The notes below the pieces were generated by a model, which searched no databases, was not told where the DNA came from, and was given only the letters and a program-made list of their open reading frames with translations. Shown piece by piece: positions 1 through 7,735 of a DNA stretch of 23,778 nucleotides. Position 1 is the stretch's first letter, and each line of letters starts with the position of its first letter. Source of the DNA: an uncultured Clostridia bacterium (GTDB lineage: Bacteria > Bacillota > Clostridia > TANB77 > CAG-508); contig CALXNI010000005.1 in assembly GCA_944389715.1 (NCBI GenBank), forward strand, positions 1 through 23,778, written 5' to 3'. Position numbers and translations under genes: made by a program.

Positions 1-96
1 ATAGTTTTAATTATTGGAATATGTGCATATGAGATAGTTGGAGAAATATGTGATTACATAAAAGTAAAGAATAGGAGAGATGATATAGATGAGTGA
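1..96 (+). CDS. C-terminal end of a small membrane-associated protein (partial)
   Basis: An open frame enters from the left edge and stops at TGA 94-96. The 31 visible residues begin with a hydrophobic stretch (IVLIIGICAY) and end in a charged tail (KVKNRRDDIDE), so this is probably the end of a short membrane-anchored phage protein. The start lies outside the window. The next gene starts at ATG 89 inside this reading frame, an ATG/TGA overlap that suggests translational coupling. I do not recognise a family. Confidence 0.5.
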   Translation: MVLIIGICAYEIVGEICDYIKVKNRRDDIDE

Positions 97-310
97 AGCA
101 GATAAATTATTTGAAGATTTAGGATATAAGAAAGAAGATTATAGTCCAAATGTAATATATTATACAAATATATTTAATGATGATATTTATTAAATGTATA
201 ATAAAAATACAAAAAAATTTCTTTTTATCGAATATGGTGAAGCAGGATATATATCAATGGAAGAATTAAAAGCAATAAACAAGAAATGTGAGGAATTAGG
301 ATGGATATAG
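89..310 (+). pseudogene. Small phage accessory protein interrupted by an in-frame TAA
   Basis: ATG 89 follows a GGAGAGATG-like ribosome-binding site and reads 34 codons (starting MSEADKLFEDLGYKKEDY) to TAA 191-193. The same frame continues from ATG 194 to TAG 308 with a second half ending ISMEELKAINKKCEELGWI. From memory, a single small phage protein family pairs an MSEAD...LGY start with an ...ISM.EL.AINKK..ELGW end, so one premature stop best explains the split. TAAATG at the junction could also allow termination-reinitiation and two short peptides. All three stop codons are used normally elsewhere in the window, so code reassignment is unlikely. Function unknown. Confidence 0.6.
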
Positions 311-698
311 AAGAGGATATAAAGAAATTAAATAAATACATAGAACTAGTTATAGATAAAGATTATTGTGATTGTAACGAACTGAACGTAATCATAGGAA
401 AACATTGCGATGGAAGTAAAAATGTAGCTTATGCAATCAAAAATACTTTAGCAGAAAGAGAAGAAGATAAAAAGAGAATAAAAGAGTTAGAAGACAAAAA
501 TAAAGTACAAAGACATCAAATAGAGATTCTATTGAACAAAAAGAACTATTAATAAAAGAGTGGAGAAATATTTTAAATCTTATAACTAAATTACAAAAAG
601 AAAATGAACCATATGAAAAATATAACAAAGAAAGTAGAGCATATTGGATAAATCAAGGGAAAATAAGTTTAGCGAAAAAGTTATTGGAGGATAAATAA
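301..698 (+). pseudogene. Small coiled-coil phage protein split by a -1 frameshift
   Basis: ATG 301 overlaps the end of the previous gene and has GAGG at 290-293. The frame runs to TAA 550-552, with a helical charged segment around residues 45-80. A second frame, open from 504 to TAA 696-698 and with no ATG, GTG or TTG start, continues with sequence that reads as the natural C-terminus (ILNLITKLQKENE). This resembles the paralogue at 1383-1697 (VLNLITKLQKENAE), and the DNA is also alike. Joining the frames needs a -1 shift, most simply at the A5 run CAAAAAG (537-543), giving about 132 aa. A lost A, a sequencing error or true slippage are all possible. Function unknown. Confidence 0.55.
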
Positions 699-699
699 T

Positions 700-807
700 A
701 TGGAGATATTTTTATATATTTTTTTAGGAATATTGTTAATAGCAATGATATTAGGAATAGGAACAACATTTTATATATTTATTAAATTTATAAAAGAACT
801 TTTTTGA
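700..807 (+). CDS. 35-aa single-span membrane protein
   Basis: ATG 700 has GGAGG at 686-690, nine bases upstream, and the frame ends at TGA 805. The product is almost entirely one hydrophobic helix (LYIFLGILLIAMILGIG) followed by a lysine-containing tail (IKFIKELF), so it should insert in the membrane as a single span. It lies between the broken gene at 301-698 and the gene at 825 with no room for a promoter, so it is probably part of the same early operon. No family recognised. Confidence 0.6.
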   Translation: MEIFLYIFLGILLIAMILGIGTTFYIFIKFIKELF

Positions 808-824
808 AAAGGAAAGGTGATTAA

Positions 825-1073
825 ATGTTAAGAATAAAGAAAGAAGTAGACTTAAAAGAGCTAGAAAAGTTTGGATTTGAAGAAAATGAATATAATTATT
901 TTTATTATGGCTTTACTAGACCAAATTCTAATAGTGAAATTTCTATATTAATAGATATAGAAACTAGAGATATATTAACTTATCTTGATATAAATGTGGA
1001 TAATTCAAAAATACATGATAAAATTTACGATTTAATAGTCGCAGGCTATGTAGAAAAAGTGGAGGAGGAGTAA
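825..1073 (+). CDS. Hypothetical small phage protein (82 aa)
   Basis: ATG 825 is preceded by AAAGGTGATTAA and the frame ends at TAA 1071. The protein is mixed charged/aromatic with no transmembrane segment or motif I recognise. An early FGFEENEYNYFYYGF stretch followed by alternating hydrophobic residues suggests a small alpha/beta fold. It ends three bases before the next start, and the GGAGGAG that encodes its C-terminus also serves as ribosome-binding site for the gene at 1077, so the two are translationally linked. Confidence 0.75.
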   Translation: MLRIKKEVDLKELEKFGFEENEYNYFYYGFTRPNSNSEISILIDIETRDILTYLDINVDNSKIHDKIYDLIVAGYVEKVEEE

Positions 1074-1076
1074 ATT

Positions 1077-1367
1077 ATGGAAAAATATAATTTAAAAAAT
1101 AAAGATGATATAAAAATGTCAAATGTTTTGTTTGCTACAACAAGCGAAAGAGATTATGAGATGAATAGATTATTACTTTTAGAAAATATGCCAAATACAA
1201 AATATGGTGAATATGTATTAGCAGAAGGAGGACATTGTAGTTGTTATGATTTTGATGAAACAGAGTGGAATTGTATAAAAGTTACAGAAGAAGAATTAAA
1301 TGAATTGTTAGAAAAAGCTTGTTATGGATTAAGAGTAAGATTAAAAGAGTTCTTTAAAAATTATTAG
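1077..1367 (+). CDS. Hypothetical phage protein (96 aa)
   Basis: ATG 1077 lies behind GGAGGAG (about 1063-1070), inside the end of the preceding gene. The protein has a central GGHCSCYDFDETEWN segment with two cysteines and a histidine, and an acidic helical C-terminal half. I think related small proteins recur among early genes of gut Clostridia phages, but I cannot name a function. The HCSC cluster alone is too small to call a zinc site. It is in a tight operon with its neighbours. Confidence 0.75.
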   Translation: MEKYNLKNKDDIKMSNVLFATTSERDYEMNRLLLLENMPNTKYGEYVLAEGGHCSCYDFDETEWNCIKVTEEELNELLEKACYGLRVRLKEFFKNY

Positions 1368-1382
1368 AGAGGAGGACAAGCA

Positions 1383-1697
1383 ATGACAGAAGGAGAGAAA
1401 GAATCTATTGAGCAATTAAAAAGTTGGAGAAACTATATTATTGAGCATAAAGAAACAACAAAAAATGCAGCTGATTTAGAATTTTATATAAGAACAGTTT
1501 TAAATCTTATTACAAAGTTGCAAAAAGAAAATGCAGAATTACAAAAACAATGTATTAGTAAAGATAAAATAAGAGAATTAATAAATGAAAGGCAATTTGA
1601 ATTACAACAAGAATATAAAGATTTTAAAGATGATATTAGATTAAATACATTGCAAGAAATATATTATTTAGGAGATGGAATTAATGACAGAAGATAA
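1383..1697 (+). CDS. Coiled-coil phage protein (104 aa)
   Basis: ATG 1383 follows GAGAGGAGG (1369-1377). The protein is predicted to be mostly helical: an N-terminal segment containing SIEQLKSWRNYI, then a heptad-like stretch LITKLQKENAELQKQC around residues 40-58, then another charged helix. It is a paralogue of the frameshifted gene at 301-698, sharing the WRN and LNLITKLQKEN motifs. Such short coiled-coil proteins are common in this kind of phage early region; their role is unknown. The end overlaps the start of the next gene. Confidence 0.75.
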   Translation: MTEGEKESIEQLKSWRNYIIEHKETTKNAADLEFYIRTVLNLITKLQKENAELQKQCISKDKIRELINERQFELQQEYKDFKDDIRLNTLQEIYYLGDGINDRR

Positions 1698-1884
1698 AAA
1701 GAGCAATATGAGAAAGTGTATAAAATGTAACAAGGAAAAATCTGAAGATGAGTTTTATGCAACTTGGTCTCATTGGTGTAATGAGTGTATAGAAAAAAGA
1801 AAAAGAAAAATGGAATATGAAGAGTTCATGAAAAATGGTGGAATAGACGGAAAAGAAAATATGATGCCAATGAAAGGAGAGTAA
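1684..1884 (+). CDS. Small zinc-finger protein (66 aa)
   Basis: Two ATGs are in frame. ATG 1675 directly abuts AGGAGA, while ATG 1684 sits nine bases behind it, so I choose 1684. The product contains CIKCNKEKSEDEFY followed by WCNEC, that is CxxC-x18-CxxC, a compact zinc-binding arrangement seen in many phage and HNH-associated small proteins. A lysine/arginine-rich helix follows. It may bind DNA or act as a zinc-bound adaptor; that is inference from the fold only. It overlaps the 3' end of the 1383 gene. Confidence 0.75.
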   Translation: MTEDKKSNMRKCIKCNKEKSEDEFYATWSHWCNECIEKRKRKMEYEEFMKNGGIDGKENMMPMKGE

Positions 1885-1886
1885 AA

Positions 1887-2036
1887 GTGCCAGCAGATAA
1901 AAAGATTGAACAGCTTATAGCACATAATGCAAAGTCAATAACTATAAGTAAGAAAGATTATGATGCTTTAAAAGAAGAAACGAAAAATCTTATAAAATTA
2001 AACGATATTATTTTAAATTTTGAGGAGGAAAAATAA
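1887..2036 (+). CDS. Small hypothetical protein with GTG start (49 aa)
   Basis: GTG 1887 is preceded by AAGGAGAGTAAAA, which also holds the stop of the previous gene. The frame ends at TAA 2034-2036. The sequence begins PADKKIEQLIAHNAKSITIS and continues as a charged helix. There is no ATG alternative. The spacing and the filled gap between flanking genes support it as real. No family recognised. Its last codons contain GAGGAGG, the ribosome-binding site of the next gene. Confidence 0.6.
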   Translation: MPADKKIEQLIAHNAKSITISKKDYDALKEETKNLIKLNDIILNFEEEK

Positions 2037-2037
2037 T

Positions 2038-2226
2038 TTGGAAGATAAAGAAGTTGATGATTTTTTGAAGTTTGTAAATATAGCAAATGATGTTTGTAAA
2101 GAAAAAGGTAAATCATATGAATTTATTTGTCCAGAATGTAATGGAAAAGCGATAGCAATTAGAGATGAATTTAATGGACATTTATATGCTAAATGTGAAG
2201 GCTGTGATATGTCAGTAATACAATAA
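2038..2226 (+). CDS. Zinc-ribbon protein with TTG start (62 aa)
   Basis: The best start is TTG 2038, about ten bases after GAGGAGG (2021-2027). The open frame extends upstream to 2020 but without a placed ribosome-binding site. The C-terminal half has CPECNG...CEGCDM, a CxxC-x20-CxxC zinc ribbon, after a short helical N-terminus. Such ribbons occur in small phage nucleic-acid-binding proteins. Function unknown. It is followed 15 bases later by the next gene with its own GAAGGTGAG site. Confidence 0.7.
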   Translation: MEDKEVDDFLKFVNIANDVCKEKGKSYEFICPECNGKAIAIRDEFNGHLYAKCEGCDMSVIQ

Positions 2227-2241
2227 GAAGAAGGTGAGTAG

Positions 2242-2736
2242 ATGATTAAAGAGCAAGAAGAGGCAATAGAAAGATGTAAAAAAATAATAACAACAAAATT
2301 TAATTTAGACTATTCTATAGATAATTATGATAAAGAAGCAATAGAAACAGTATTAAATATGCTAAAAGAAAAAGATGCAGAGGTAGAGAAATATAAAAAG
2401 AAAAATAAAGACTTAAGCAATCAAATCTTATTACTTTACAAAGAGCAAGACAACTATAATGCTAGAATAGATAAAAAGAACACAGAGCTAAAGAAGAAAA
2501 ACGAAGAATTAGAAATGTACAAAGACATAAAAGAGATAGCTAATTCTAAAGCAACAGATCTAGCTAAATTAAAACAGTATGATGATTTAAAAGAAGAGAA
2601 TAGAAAAAAGGACAAGATGATAGACTTGATGGCAGAAGAATTGCAAAAATATATTTATGTATTATATGATGGCGATACAATTACGAGTAAAAAGGGGATA
2701 ATACAACATTTTAAAAGAAAACTAGAAAAACAATAA
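2242..2736 (+). CDS. Long coiled-coil phage protein (164 aa)
   Basis: ATG 2242 follows AGAAGGTGAG. After about 45 residues (EQEEAIERCKKII... AIETVLNMLKEKD) the protein becomes an almost continuous charged coiled coil to about residue 135, ending in a short globular C-terminus (YIYVLYDGDTITSKKG). This layout recurs in small early genes of clostridial phages and in the 301 and 1383 genes here, but this one is longer. No catalytic motif is visible. Probably a structural or adaptor protein; function unknown. Confidence 0.75.
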   Translation: MIKEQEEAIERCKKIITTKFNLDYSIDNYDKEAIETVLNMLKEKDAEVEKYKKKNKDLSNQILLLYKEQDNYNARIDKKNTELKKKNEELEMYKDIKEIANSKATDLAKLKQYDDLKEENRKKDKMIDLMAEELQKYIYVLYDGDTITSKKGIIQHFKRKLEKQ

Positions 2737-2760
2737 TTCAAACAAAAGAGAGGTAATATT

Positions 2761-2943
2761 ATGAAAATTAAAGATATTATGAAGTATAGCTATTATGATG
2801 AAGAAGGAAAAGTAATAGCAATTTTAGATAAGGAAAAAATAAAATACTTATTAGATACACATGAAAATGAGATTTTAAATTTATTAAATAAAGATAAAAT
2901 AAAAAACGATTTAAAAGTTGATGAAATTAAATTTACAGAATAG
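2761..2943 (+). CDS. Hypothetical small protein (60 aa)
   Basis: ATG 2761 follows AGAGAGGTAATATT and the frame ends at TAG 2941. It is lysine/aspartate rich, with a short strand-like segment (EGKVIAILDKEKIKYLLD) and a helical C-terminus. The stop codon is embedded in TAGGAGG, the ribosome-binding site of the next gene, a strong sign of an operon. No family recognised. Confidence 0.65.
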   Translation: MKIKDIMKYSYYDEEGKVIAILDKEKIKYLLDTHENEILNLLNKDKIKNDLKVDEIKFTE

Positions 2944-2952
2944 GAGGAAAAA

Positions 2953-3183
2953 ATGTATAAAGCTATAGCAGAAAAGACAAAAGAATTAAAAGATGGTAAG
3001 ACTACTAAATATTTAAGTGATATTATGGGGATGAATAAATGTCATCTTACATCCGTATTAAATGGAAAAAGACGTTGTTCAAAAATAGTTGCAATCGGAT
3101 TAATAAATATAAAGACAAAGATTCCTTTAAATTCAAAAAAAATGGAAGGAGAATTGAAAAAATATTTCCATAAAGAAGATTAA
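2953..3183 (+). CDS. Small helix-turn-helix protein (76 aa)
   Basis: ATG 2953 lies behind TAGGAGGAAAAA. Residues 17-45 (TTKYLSDIMGMNKCHLTSVL, then NGKRRCS) match the Cro/XRE helix-turn-helix pattern: an alpha helix, a turn at GM, and a recognition helix ending in the typical VLNGKR. It lies immediately upstream of the helicase gene and may regulate replication-gene expression or act as an accessory replication factor. The target site is unknown. Confidence 0.75.
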   Translation: MYKAIAEKTKELKDGKTTKYLSDIMGMNKCHLTSVLNGKRRCSKIVAIGLINIKTKIPLNSKKMEGELKKYFHKED

Positions 3184-3213
3184 TATAGTAGGTATTTAAT
3201 AGGAGGAAATATT

Positions 3214-4656
3214 ATGGAAAACAAAATACAAAAGCAAGAACCAATATTAATAAATGAAGAAAATAAGAAATGGATATTGTGCGAAACAACAAATAAACGA
3301 GATGGAACTGTTGCAAGAAAATATAAAGTTCTTCCAATGGAATTATCAAAATATATAAAAGAAAATTTAAACTATATATTTGTTAGAGGTGCAGCAACAG
3401 AGCAAGCCTTAACATATGTATATGCAGATGGTTATTATAAATTTGTATCAGATGACGAATTTAAGGGATTTATAAAAGAATTTATTCCATATCAACTGAG
3501 AAAATCTAAAGATATAAACGAAGTATTTTTTGATTTAAAAACAGAAATGAAATTTGTAGATTATGAACTATTGAATGCTGATGAGGATATTATTAATTTT
3601 CAAGATGGAATATATAATATAAAAACTGATGAATTGACACCACATAGTCCAGATATATTATCTACAATACAGATTCCTGCTAAATATGAAGATGTAAAAA
3701 ATGCTCCAACTGAAGCTCCAGTATTTTTTGATTACTTAGATACATTATGTAATGGAGACATAGAAACTGTTGAATTACTAATGCAATGTTTAGGAGTAGC
3801 AATTTCAAATGTATATGCTTATAGAACTAAGAAAGCATTATTTTTAGTAGGAAAAGGTAACACCGGTAAGTCACAATTAAAACGATTAGCAGAGTATTTA
3901 TTAGGACCACAGAACGTATCAAATATTGATTTAAAAAAGGTTAATGAAAAATATGGAGCTGCTACTTTATACCAAAAAAGACTTTCTGGATGTAATGATA
4001 TGAGCTACCAAAGAATTGAAGATATGAGCATATTTAAGCAGTTGACCGGAGGAGATTCTATAGAAGTAGAATTTAAATTTAAAAATAGTTTTAATTTTCT
4101 TTATAAAGGTTTCTTATGGTTTAATTGTAATAAATTACCTAGATTTGGAGGAGATACTGGTAAGTGGGTATACGATAGAATAATGCCAGTATATTGCAAT
4201 AATGTAATTTCAAAAGAAAAACAAGATCCATTATTATTCGAAAAAATGTTAAAAGAAAAAAACACAATAATACTATTTGCATTACAAGAACTAAAAAAAG
4301 TAATAGAAAATAATTATAAATTTATTGAACCATCAAGTATGCAAATAGAAAGAAATAAATATGAAATAGAAAATAATACTTTATTGAGCTTTATACATAA
4401 TTGTTGTTATATTAAAGAAGATATAATGCCTAGTATGCGATTAAAAAGAAGTACCTTTAAAGAAGCATATGATAAATATGTAAAATTAAATAATAATAGT
4501 AAAGGAAAATTAACTAGTTCTGATATGAATTTAATATTAGAACAAGAATATTCAGAAAGATATATAAAATCCGGTGGTATCTGGTATATGAGTAAGATTA
4601 ATCTATTGCCAGAAGCTAAACAGGAATTAGAAATATATGATGGAAATAATTTTTAA
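3214..4656 (+). CDS. D5-like SF3 helicase / primase-helicase (480 aa)
   Basis: ATG 3214 follows AGGAGG. The protein has a D5_N-like N-terminal half and then a superfamily 3 helicase core: Walker A GKGNTGKS at about residues 213-220, a Walker B/motif C region (SGCNDMSYQR, then FLWFNCNKLPRF around 300-310), and a C-terminal winged-helix-like region. It should unwind DNA at the phage replication fork. I see no primase-polymerase or TOPRIM domain at the N-terminus, so it looks helicase-only; a CHC2 zinc-finger protein is encoded separately at 14514-15035. Length fits phage D5-type helicases. Confidence 0.88.
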   Translation: MENKIQKQEPILINEENKKWILCETTNKRDGTVARKYKVLPMELSKYIKENLNYIFVRGAATEQALTYVYADGYYKFVSDDEFKGFIKEFIPYQLRKSKDINEVFFDLKTEMKFVDYELLNADEDIINFQDGIYNIKTDELTPHSPDILSTIQIPAKYEDVKNAPTEAPVFFDYLDTLCNGDIETVELLMQCLGVAISNVYAYRTKKALFLVGKGNTGKSQLKRLAEYLLGPQNVSNIDLKKVNEKYGAATLYQKRLSGCNDMSYQRIEDMSIFKQLTGGDSIEVEFKFKNSFNFLYKGFLWFNCNKLPRFGGDTGKWVYDRIMPVYCNNVISKEKQDPLLFEKMLKEKNTIILFALQELKKVIENNYKFIEPSSMQIERNKYEIENNTLLSFIHNCCYIKEDIMPSMRLKRSTFKEAYDKYVKLNNNSKGKLTSSDMNLILEQEYSERYIKSGGIWYMSKINLLPEAKQELEIYDGNNF

Positions 4657-4673
4657 AAAAATTAAAAAAAGTG

Positions 4674-4702
4674 TTGACAAATTCCTTTCGATGTATTATA
4701 AT
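4674..4702 (+). promoter_or_regulatory. Consensus sigma-A promoter with possible operator
   Basis: TTGACA (4674-4679), a 17-base spacer and TATAAT (4697-4702) form a perfect housekeeping promoter just after the helicase stop. It reads into the HTH gene at 4740. TGTATTTACA (4702-4711), whose TGTA and TACA arms are inverted repeats, overlaps the -10 end and start region, and ATGTATT is repeated at 4691 and 4701. These are plausible binding sites for the HTH protein encoded downstream, implying autoregulation (inference). Confidence 0.85.
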
Positions 4703-4739
4703 GTATTTACAATAATAAAAGAAAGGAGAAAAAATAGAA

Positions 4740-4931
4740 ATGAATGATCTTAGAGAAAAAGTTGCATATGAATTAATAAACTATAGAAGTATCAACAACT
4801 TAACTCAGACAGAAGCTGCAAAGAAATTTAATATTTCTAATAAAACTTTAAATCGTATTGAAAATAGAAATGAAACTGTTAGAGAAATCACTTTAATGAA
4901 GATTTTAAATGAAATTAGAAAGGAGGGATAA
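4740..4931 (+). CDS. XRE/Cro-family transcriptional regulator (63 aa)
   Basis: ATG 4740 follows GAAAGGAG. The protein is essentially a single HTH_3 domain: LTQTEAAKKFNISNKTLNRIE (about residues 21-41) is the canonical Q-x3-A-x3-I/V-S-x3-L-x-R-E pattern. It is the first gene after a perfect sigma-A promoter and so is likely made early and strongly. It may repress its own promoter or the upstream region. Its last codons contain the AGGAGG for the next gene. Confidence 0.85.
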   Translation: MNDLREKVAYELINYRSINNLTQTEAAKKFNISNKTLNRIENRNETVREITLMKILNEIRKEG

Positions 4932-4932
4932 T

Positions 4933-5205
4933 ATGAATCCTAACTTATTTAGCAATGAAATGGAAAAAAATAATGAGAAAAATATTAATGCTACATATTT
5001 AGCGATGAAAGCAGCACTTAATTGTGTTTTTAAAGGAATAAATACAGAAAGTATAAACACATTTATAGATAAATTAACTGAGTTCGATAATAAAATTTTA
5101 GATTTTTTAACTAATGTAAAAAGTAATGAAGACTTACAAATTGTGGAAAATTTCATTAATCAAGGTTTATTATTAATAAATGAGTTAGAAAAGAAAGGAG
5201 AATAA
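4933..5205 (+). CDS. Hypothetical phage protein upstream of RecT (90 aa)
   Basis: The frame is open from 4909, but AGGAGGG at 4921-4927 directs initiation to ATG 4933. The protein is helical and acidic, with a leucine/isoleucine-rich C-terminus (VENFINQGLLLINELEKK). It has no transmembrane segment or motif I recognise. It ends one base before the RecT start at 5207, and its own last codons (AAAGGAG) form that gene's ribosome-binding site, so it is tightly coupled with recombination genes. Confidence 0.75.
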   Translation: MNPNLFSNEMEKNNEKNINATYLAMKAALNCVFKGINTESINTFIDKLTEFDNKILDFLTNVKSNEDLQIVENFINQGLLLINELEKKGE

Positions 5206-5206
5206 A

Positions 5207-6001
5207 ATGAATCAAAATAAATTAAAATATAATGAAGATTTAAAAGAATTATTAAAATTAAAATCTGATTTACAAAATTGTAAGAATGAACAAGAATCAG
5301 AATCATTAAAAGCTCAAATAGTTTCATTACAAAAAGAAATGAAAGACTTACTAGATGAAATAGAGGATTATTTACCTGAAGAAGTTAATAAGGGATTCAA
5401 AATCGAAAAATCTGAAACACAAGTACAAATAAATAATGTAAATCAAAATAATAATATAGCACCAATATCTTCTAATTGGGATATGGCTGAAAAATTATCT
5501 AAGTCAACAATTATTCCAGATACATTTAAAAATAAACCTGAAAATATTGTTATAGCGATAGGATTGTCACAAAAGATGAACTTAGATCCTTTTACTATAA
5601 TGCAAAACTTAAATATTATTAAAGGAAAAACAAGTTGGTCTGGAAGTTTTTGTAGAACATTAATAGAAAGGAGTGGAAAATATTATGGATTAAAATTAGT
5701 ATTTACAGGACAAAAAGGAACTGATACTTACGGTTGTCATATGGAAGCTAGAGACAAAGAAACAGATGAATTAATAAAAGGACCAGAAGTAACAATAGCA
5801 ATGGCAAAGGCTGAAAATTGGACTTCAAATAAAAAATGGACTACTATGCCAGAATTAATGCTTTCATACAGAGCTACTGCTTTCTTTGCTAGAGTATATA
5901 CACCAGAATCATTGAATGGAATACAAACTACAGAAGAAATTGAAGATATTAATTTAGGAAATAATAATGGACCAAGAAAAGTTAAAGATGTTTTAGAATA
6001 G
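5207..6001 (+). CDS. recT: RecT-family single-strand annealing recombinase (264 aa)
   Basis: ATG 5207 follows GAAAGGAG. A coiled-coil N-terminus (to about residue 65) precedes a RecT-like core: MAEKLSKSTIIPDTFKNKPE, then IAIGLSQKMNLDPFTIMQN (about 118-136), INI-type strands with GKTSWSG, and the late W.....MPELMLSYRATAFFARVY.P.. segment (about 208-230). RecT-type proteins bind single-stranded DNA and anneal complementary strands in phage recombination and replication-end repair. The nearby PD-(D/E)XK nuclease (8486-9265) and SSB (10921-11352) are the expected partners. Assignment rests on motif layout, not a search. Confidence 0.83.
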   Translation: MNQNKLKYNEDLKELLKLKSDLQNCKNEQESESLKAQIVSLQKEMKDLLDEIEDYLPEEVNKGFKIEKSETQVQINNVNQNNNIAPISSNWDMAEKLSKSTIIPDTFKNKPENIVIAIGLSQKMNLDPFTIMQNLNIIKGKTSWSGSFCRTLIERSGKYYGLKLVFTGQKGTDTYGCHMEARDKETDELIKGPEVTIAMAKAENWTSNKKWTTMPELMLSYRATAFFARVYTPESLNGIQTTEEIEDINLGNNNGPRKVKDVLE

Positions 6002-6010
6002 GAGGATAAA

Positions 6011-6238
6011 ATGGAATTTAGTGAAAAAGAAAAAATAATTAATAGTAAAATGCAAAATATATGCAAACATATTGATAATGAATTACCAGATAATTGTGGA
6101 TTTATATTATTAGCTTATGAATTTAACAGAGAAGGTAGATTAATATATGCATCAAATACTAATAGAGATGATGCAGCTAATCTTATGAAAGAATGGCTAG
6201 ATAAAGTGAACAAAGAAAAATATGGAAAAGATATTTAG
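6011..6238 (+). CDS. Conserved phage hypothetical protein (75 aa)
   Basis: ATG 6011 lies behind TAGGAGG, which also contains the RecT stop. The protein has a pattern I recognise from many phage early regions: a short helix, then LPDNCGFILLAYEFNREGRL as strands, SNTNRDDAANLMKEWLDK as a C-terminal helix. Its function has not been assigned, to my knowledge. Its position between RecT and an SbcC-like ATPase suggests a recombination or replication accessory role. Confidence 0.75.
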   Translation: MEFSEKEKIINSKMQNICKHIDNELPDNCGFILLAYEFNREGRLIYASNTNRDDAANLMKEWLDKVNKEKYGKDI

Positions 6239-6250
6239 GAGGAAATTTAT

Positions 6251-7681
6251 ATGAAAATAAGTAAAATAAAAATAAGTAATTTATTCGGAATTAAAGAAAT
6301 TAATTTAAATGGAAAAGATGTTGAATTATCAGGAGCAAATGGAGTAGGTAAAACATCTATATTGGATGCTATAAGGTATGCATTAACAAATTCTAGCGAT
6401 AGAGACTATATAGTAAAAAAAGGAGAAACTGAAGGAGAAATATTGATAGAAACAGATACTGGATTATCTATAGACAGAAAGAAAAGAACACAATCTAGCG
6501 ATTATAAATCTATAAAACAAAATGGAAATGAGATTAATAGTCCAGAAACATTCTTAAGAGAAATTTTTACTCCTATGCAATTAGAACCTGTAGAATTTTG
6601 TCAAATGACTAAAGAACAACAAAATAGAATTATATTAGATTTAATAGATTTTAAATGGGATCTAAATTGGATTAAAGAACAATTTGGAGAAATTCCTGTT
6701 GGAATAGATTATGAACAAAATATATTACAAGTATTAAATGATATTCAATCAGAAAAAAGTCCATATTATTTAGAAAGACAAGAAATACAAAGAACCATTA
6801 GAAATAATAAAGCTTTTATATCTGACATTGCAGAAGGTTTACCTGAAAATTATAATGCAGAAAAGTGGGAAAATTTTAATCTAACAGAAAAATTAAAAGA
6901 ATTAATGACATTAAAAGAAAAGAATAATAAAATAAATGAAGCTAAAGAATTCATTAATAATTATAATAACAGAGTAAAAGGTTATGATGCTGAACGACAA
7001 ATAGCAATAGCAGCTGAAGAGAAAAATATACAAGTAGAAAAAGAGCAACTAGAAAAAGATATTGCAAGAATGGAAGAACAAATAAAAGCAAATAAAGAAA
7101 AACTACAAAATTTAGGACAAACATTAGAAGATAAGAAAAATATTGCAAATTTAGAATATGAGAAGAAAGTAGCAGCATTAGATGAAAGTATAGGAAGAGC
7201 TAAAGAATATGCTAATCAAGAATCAATAGATATTACAGAAATGCAAGCTGAATGTGACTTAGCAGAAAAGATGAAATCTTATATAAATGAATATAAAAGA
7301 ATGAAAGATTATGAAACACAAAATGAAGAATTATTAGAACAGGCTAAAGCACTAACTAATAAGATAGAACATGCTAGAGAATTACCAGGAGAAATATTAA
7401 AAACAGCAAAAATTCCAGTAGAAGGGTTAACAGTAGAAAATGGAAAACCATTAATTGATGGAAAACCAATTAGTAACTTATCAGAAGGTGAACAATTAAT
7501 GTTATGTGTAGATGTAGCATTAAGTAAACCAAATAATTTAAAATTAATTCTATTAGATGGAGTAGAAAAATTAAGTGAAAATAATAGACAATTATTATAT
7601 CAAAAATGTAAAGAAAAAGATTTGCAATATATAGCAACAAGAACAACTAATGATGATGAATTAATAATAACAGAATTGTAG
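6251..7681 (+). CDS. SbcC/Rad50-like AAA ATPase (476 aa)
   Basis: ATG 6251 follows TTAGGAGG. Walker A is GANGVGKT (residues 28-35), placed directly after the N-terminal strand pair as in SMC/SbcC/RecF proteins. A long coiled coil occupies roughly 210-370, and the C-terminus has an ABC-type signature LSEGEQ (about 410) and Walker B LKLILLDG (about 433). The coiled coil is short compared with cellular SbcC. No SbcD-like nuclease is adjacent; partners may be RecT or the exonuclease at 8486. Probable DNA-end processing or recombination ATPase. Confidence 0.83.
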   Translation: MKISKIKISNLFGIKEINLNGKDVELSGANGVGKTSILDAIRYALTNSSDRDYIVKKGETEGEILIETDTGLSIDRKKRTQSSDYKSIKQNGNEINSPETFLREIFTPMQLEPVEFCQMTKEQQNRIILDLIDFKWDLNWIKEQFGEIPVGIDYEQNILQVLNDIQSEKSPYYLERQEIQRTIRNNKAFISDIAEGLPENYNAEKWENFNLTEKLKELMTLKEKNNKINEAKEFINNYNNRVKGYDAERQIAIAAEEKNIQVEKEQLEKDIARMEEQIKANKEKLQNLGQTLEDKKNIANLEYEKKVAALDESIGRAKEYANQESIDITEMQAECDLAEKMKSYINEYKRMKDYETQNEELLEQAKALTNKIEHARELPGEILKTAKIPVEGLTVENGKPLIDGKPISNLSEGEQLMLCVDVALSKPNNLKLILLDGVEKLSENNRQLLYQKCKEKDLQYIATRTTNDDELIITEL

Positions 7682-7735
7682 GTAATTATTATAAATAATA
7701 AACAACGAATAGAAAATTATAAAATTATTGAGAAA

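Noticed and set aside
89..310. Stop-codon reassignment in this phage
   Set aside because: TAA, TAG and TGA all end well-supported genes (for example SSB, RecT and the helicases), so the internal TAA is better read as a single lesion or reinitiation point.
4657..4739. Terminator after the SF3 helicase gene
   Set aside because: The A-rich stretch following the stop has no stem; the gap is explained by the promoter and ribosome-binding site of the HTH gene.
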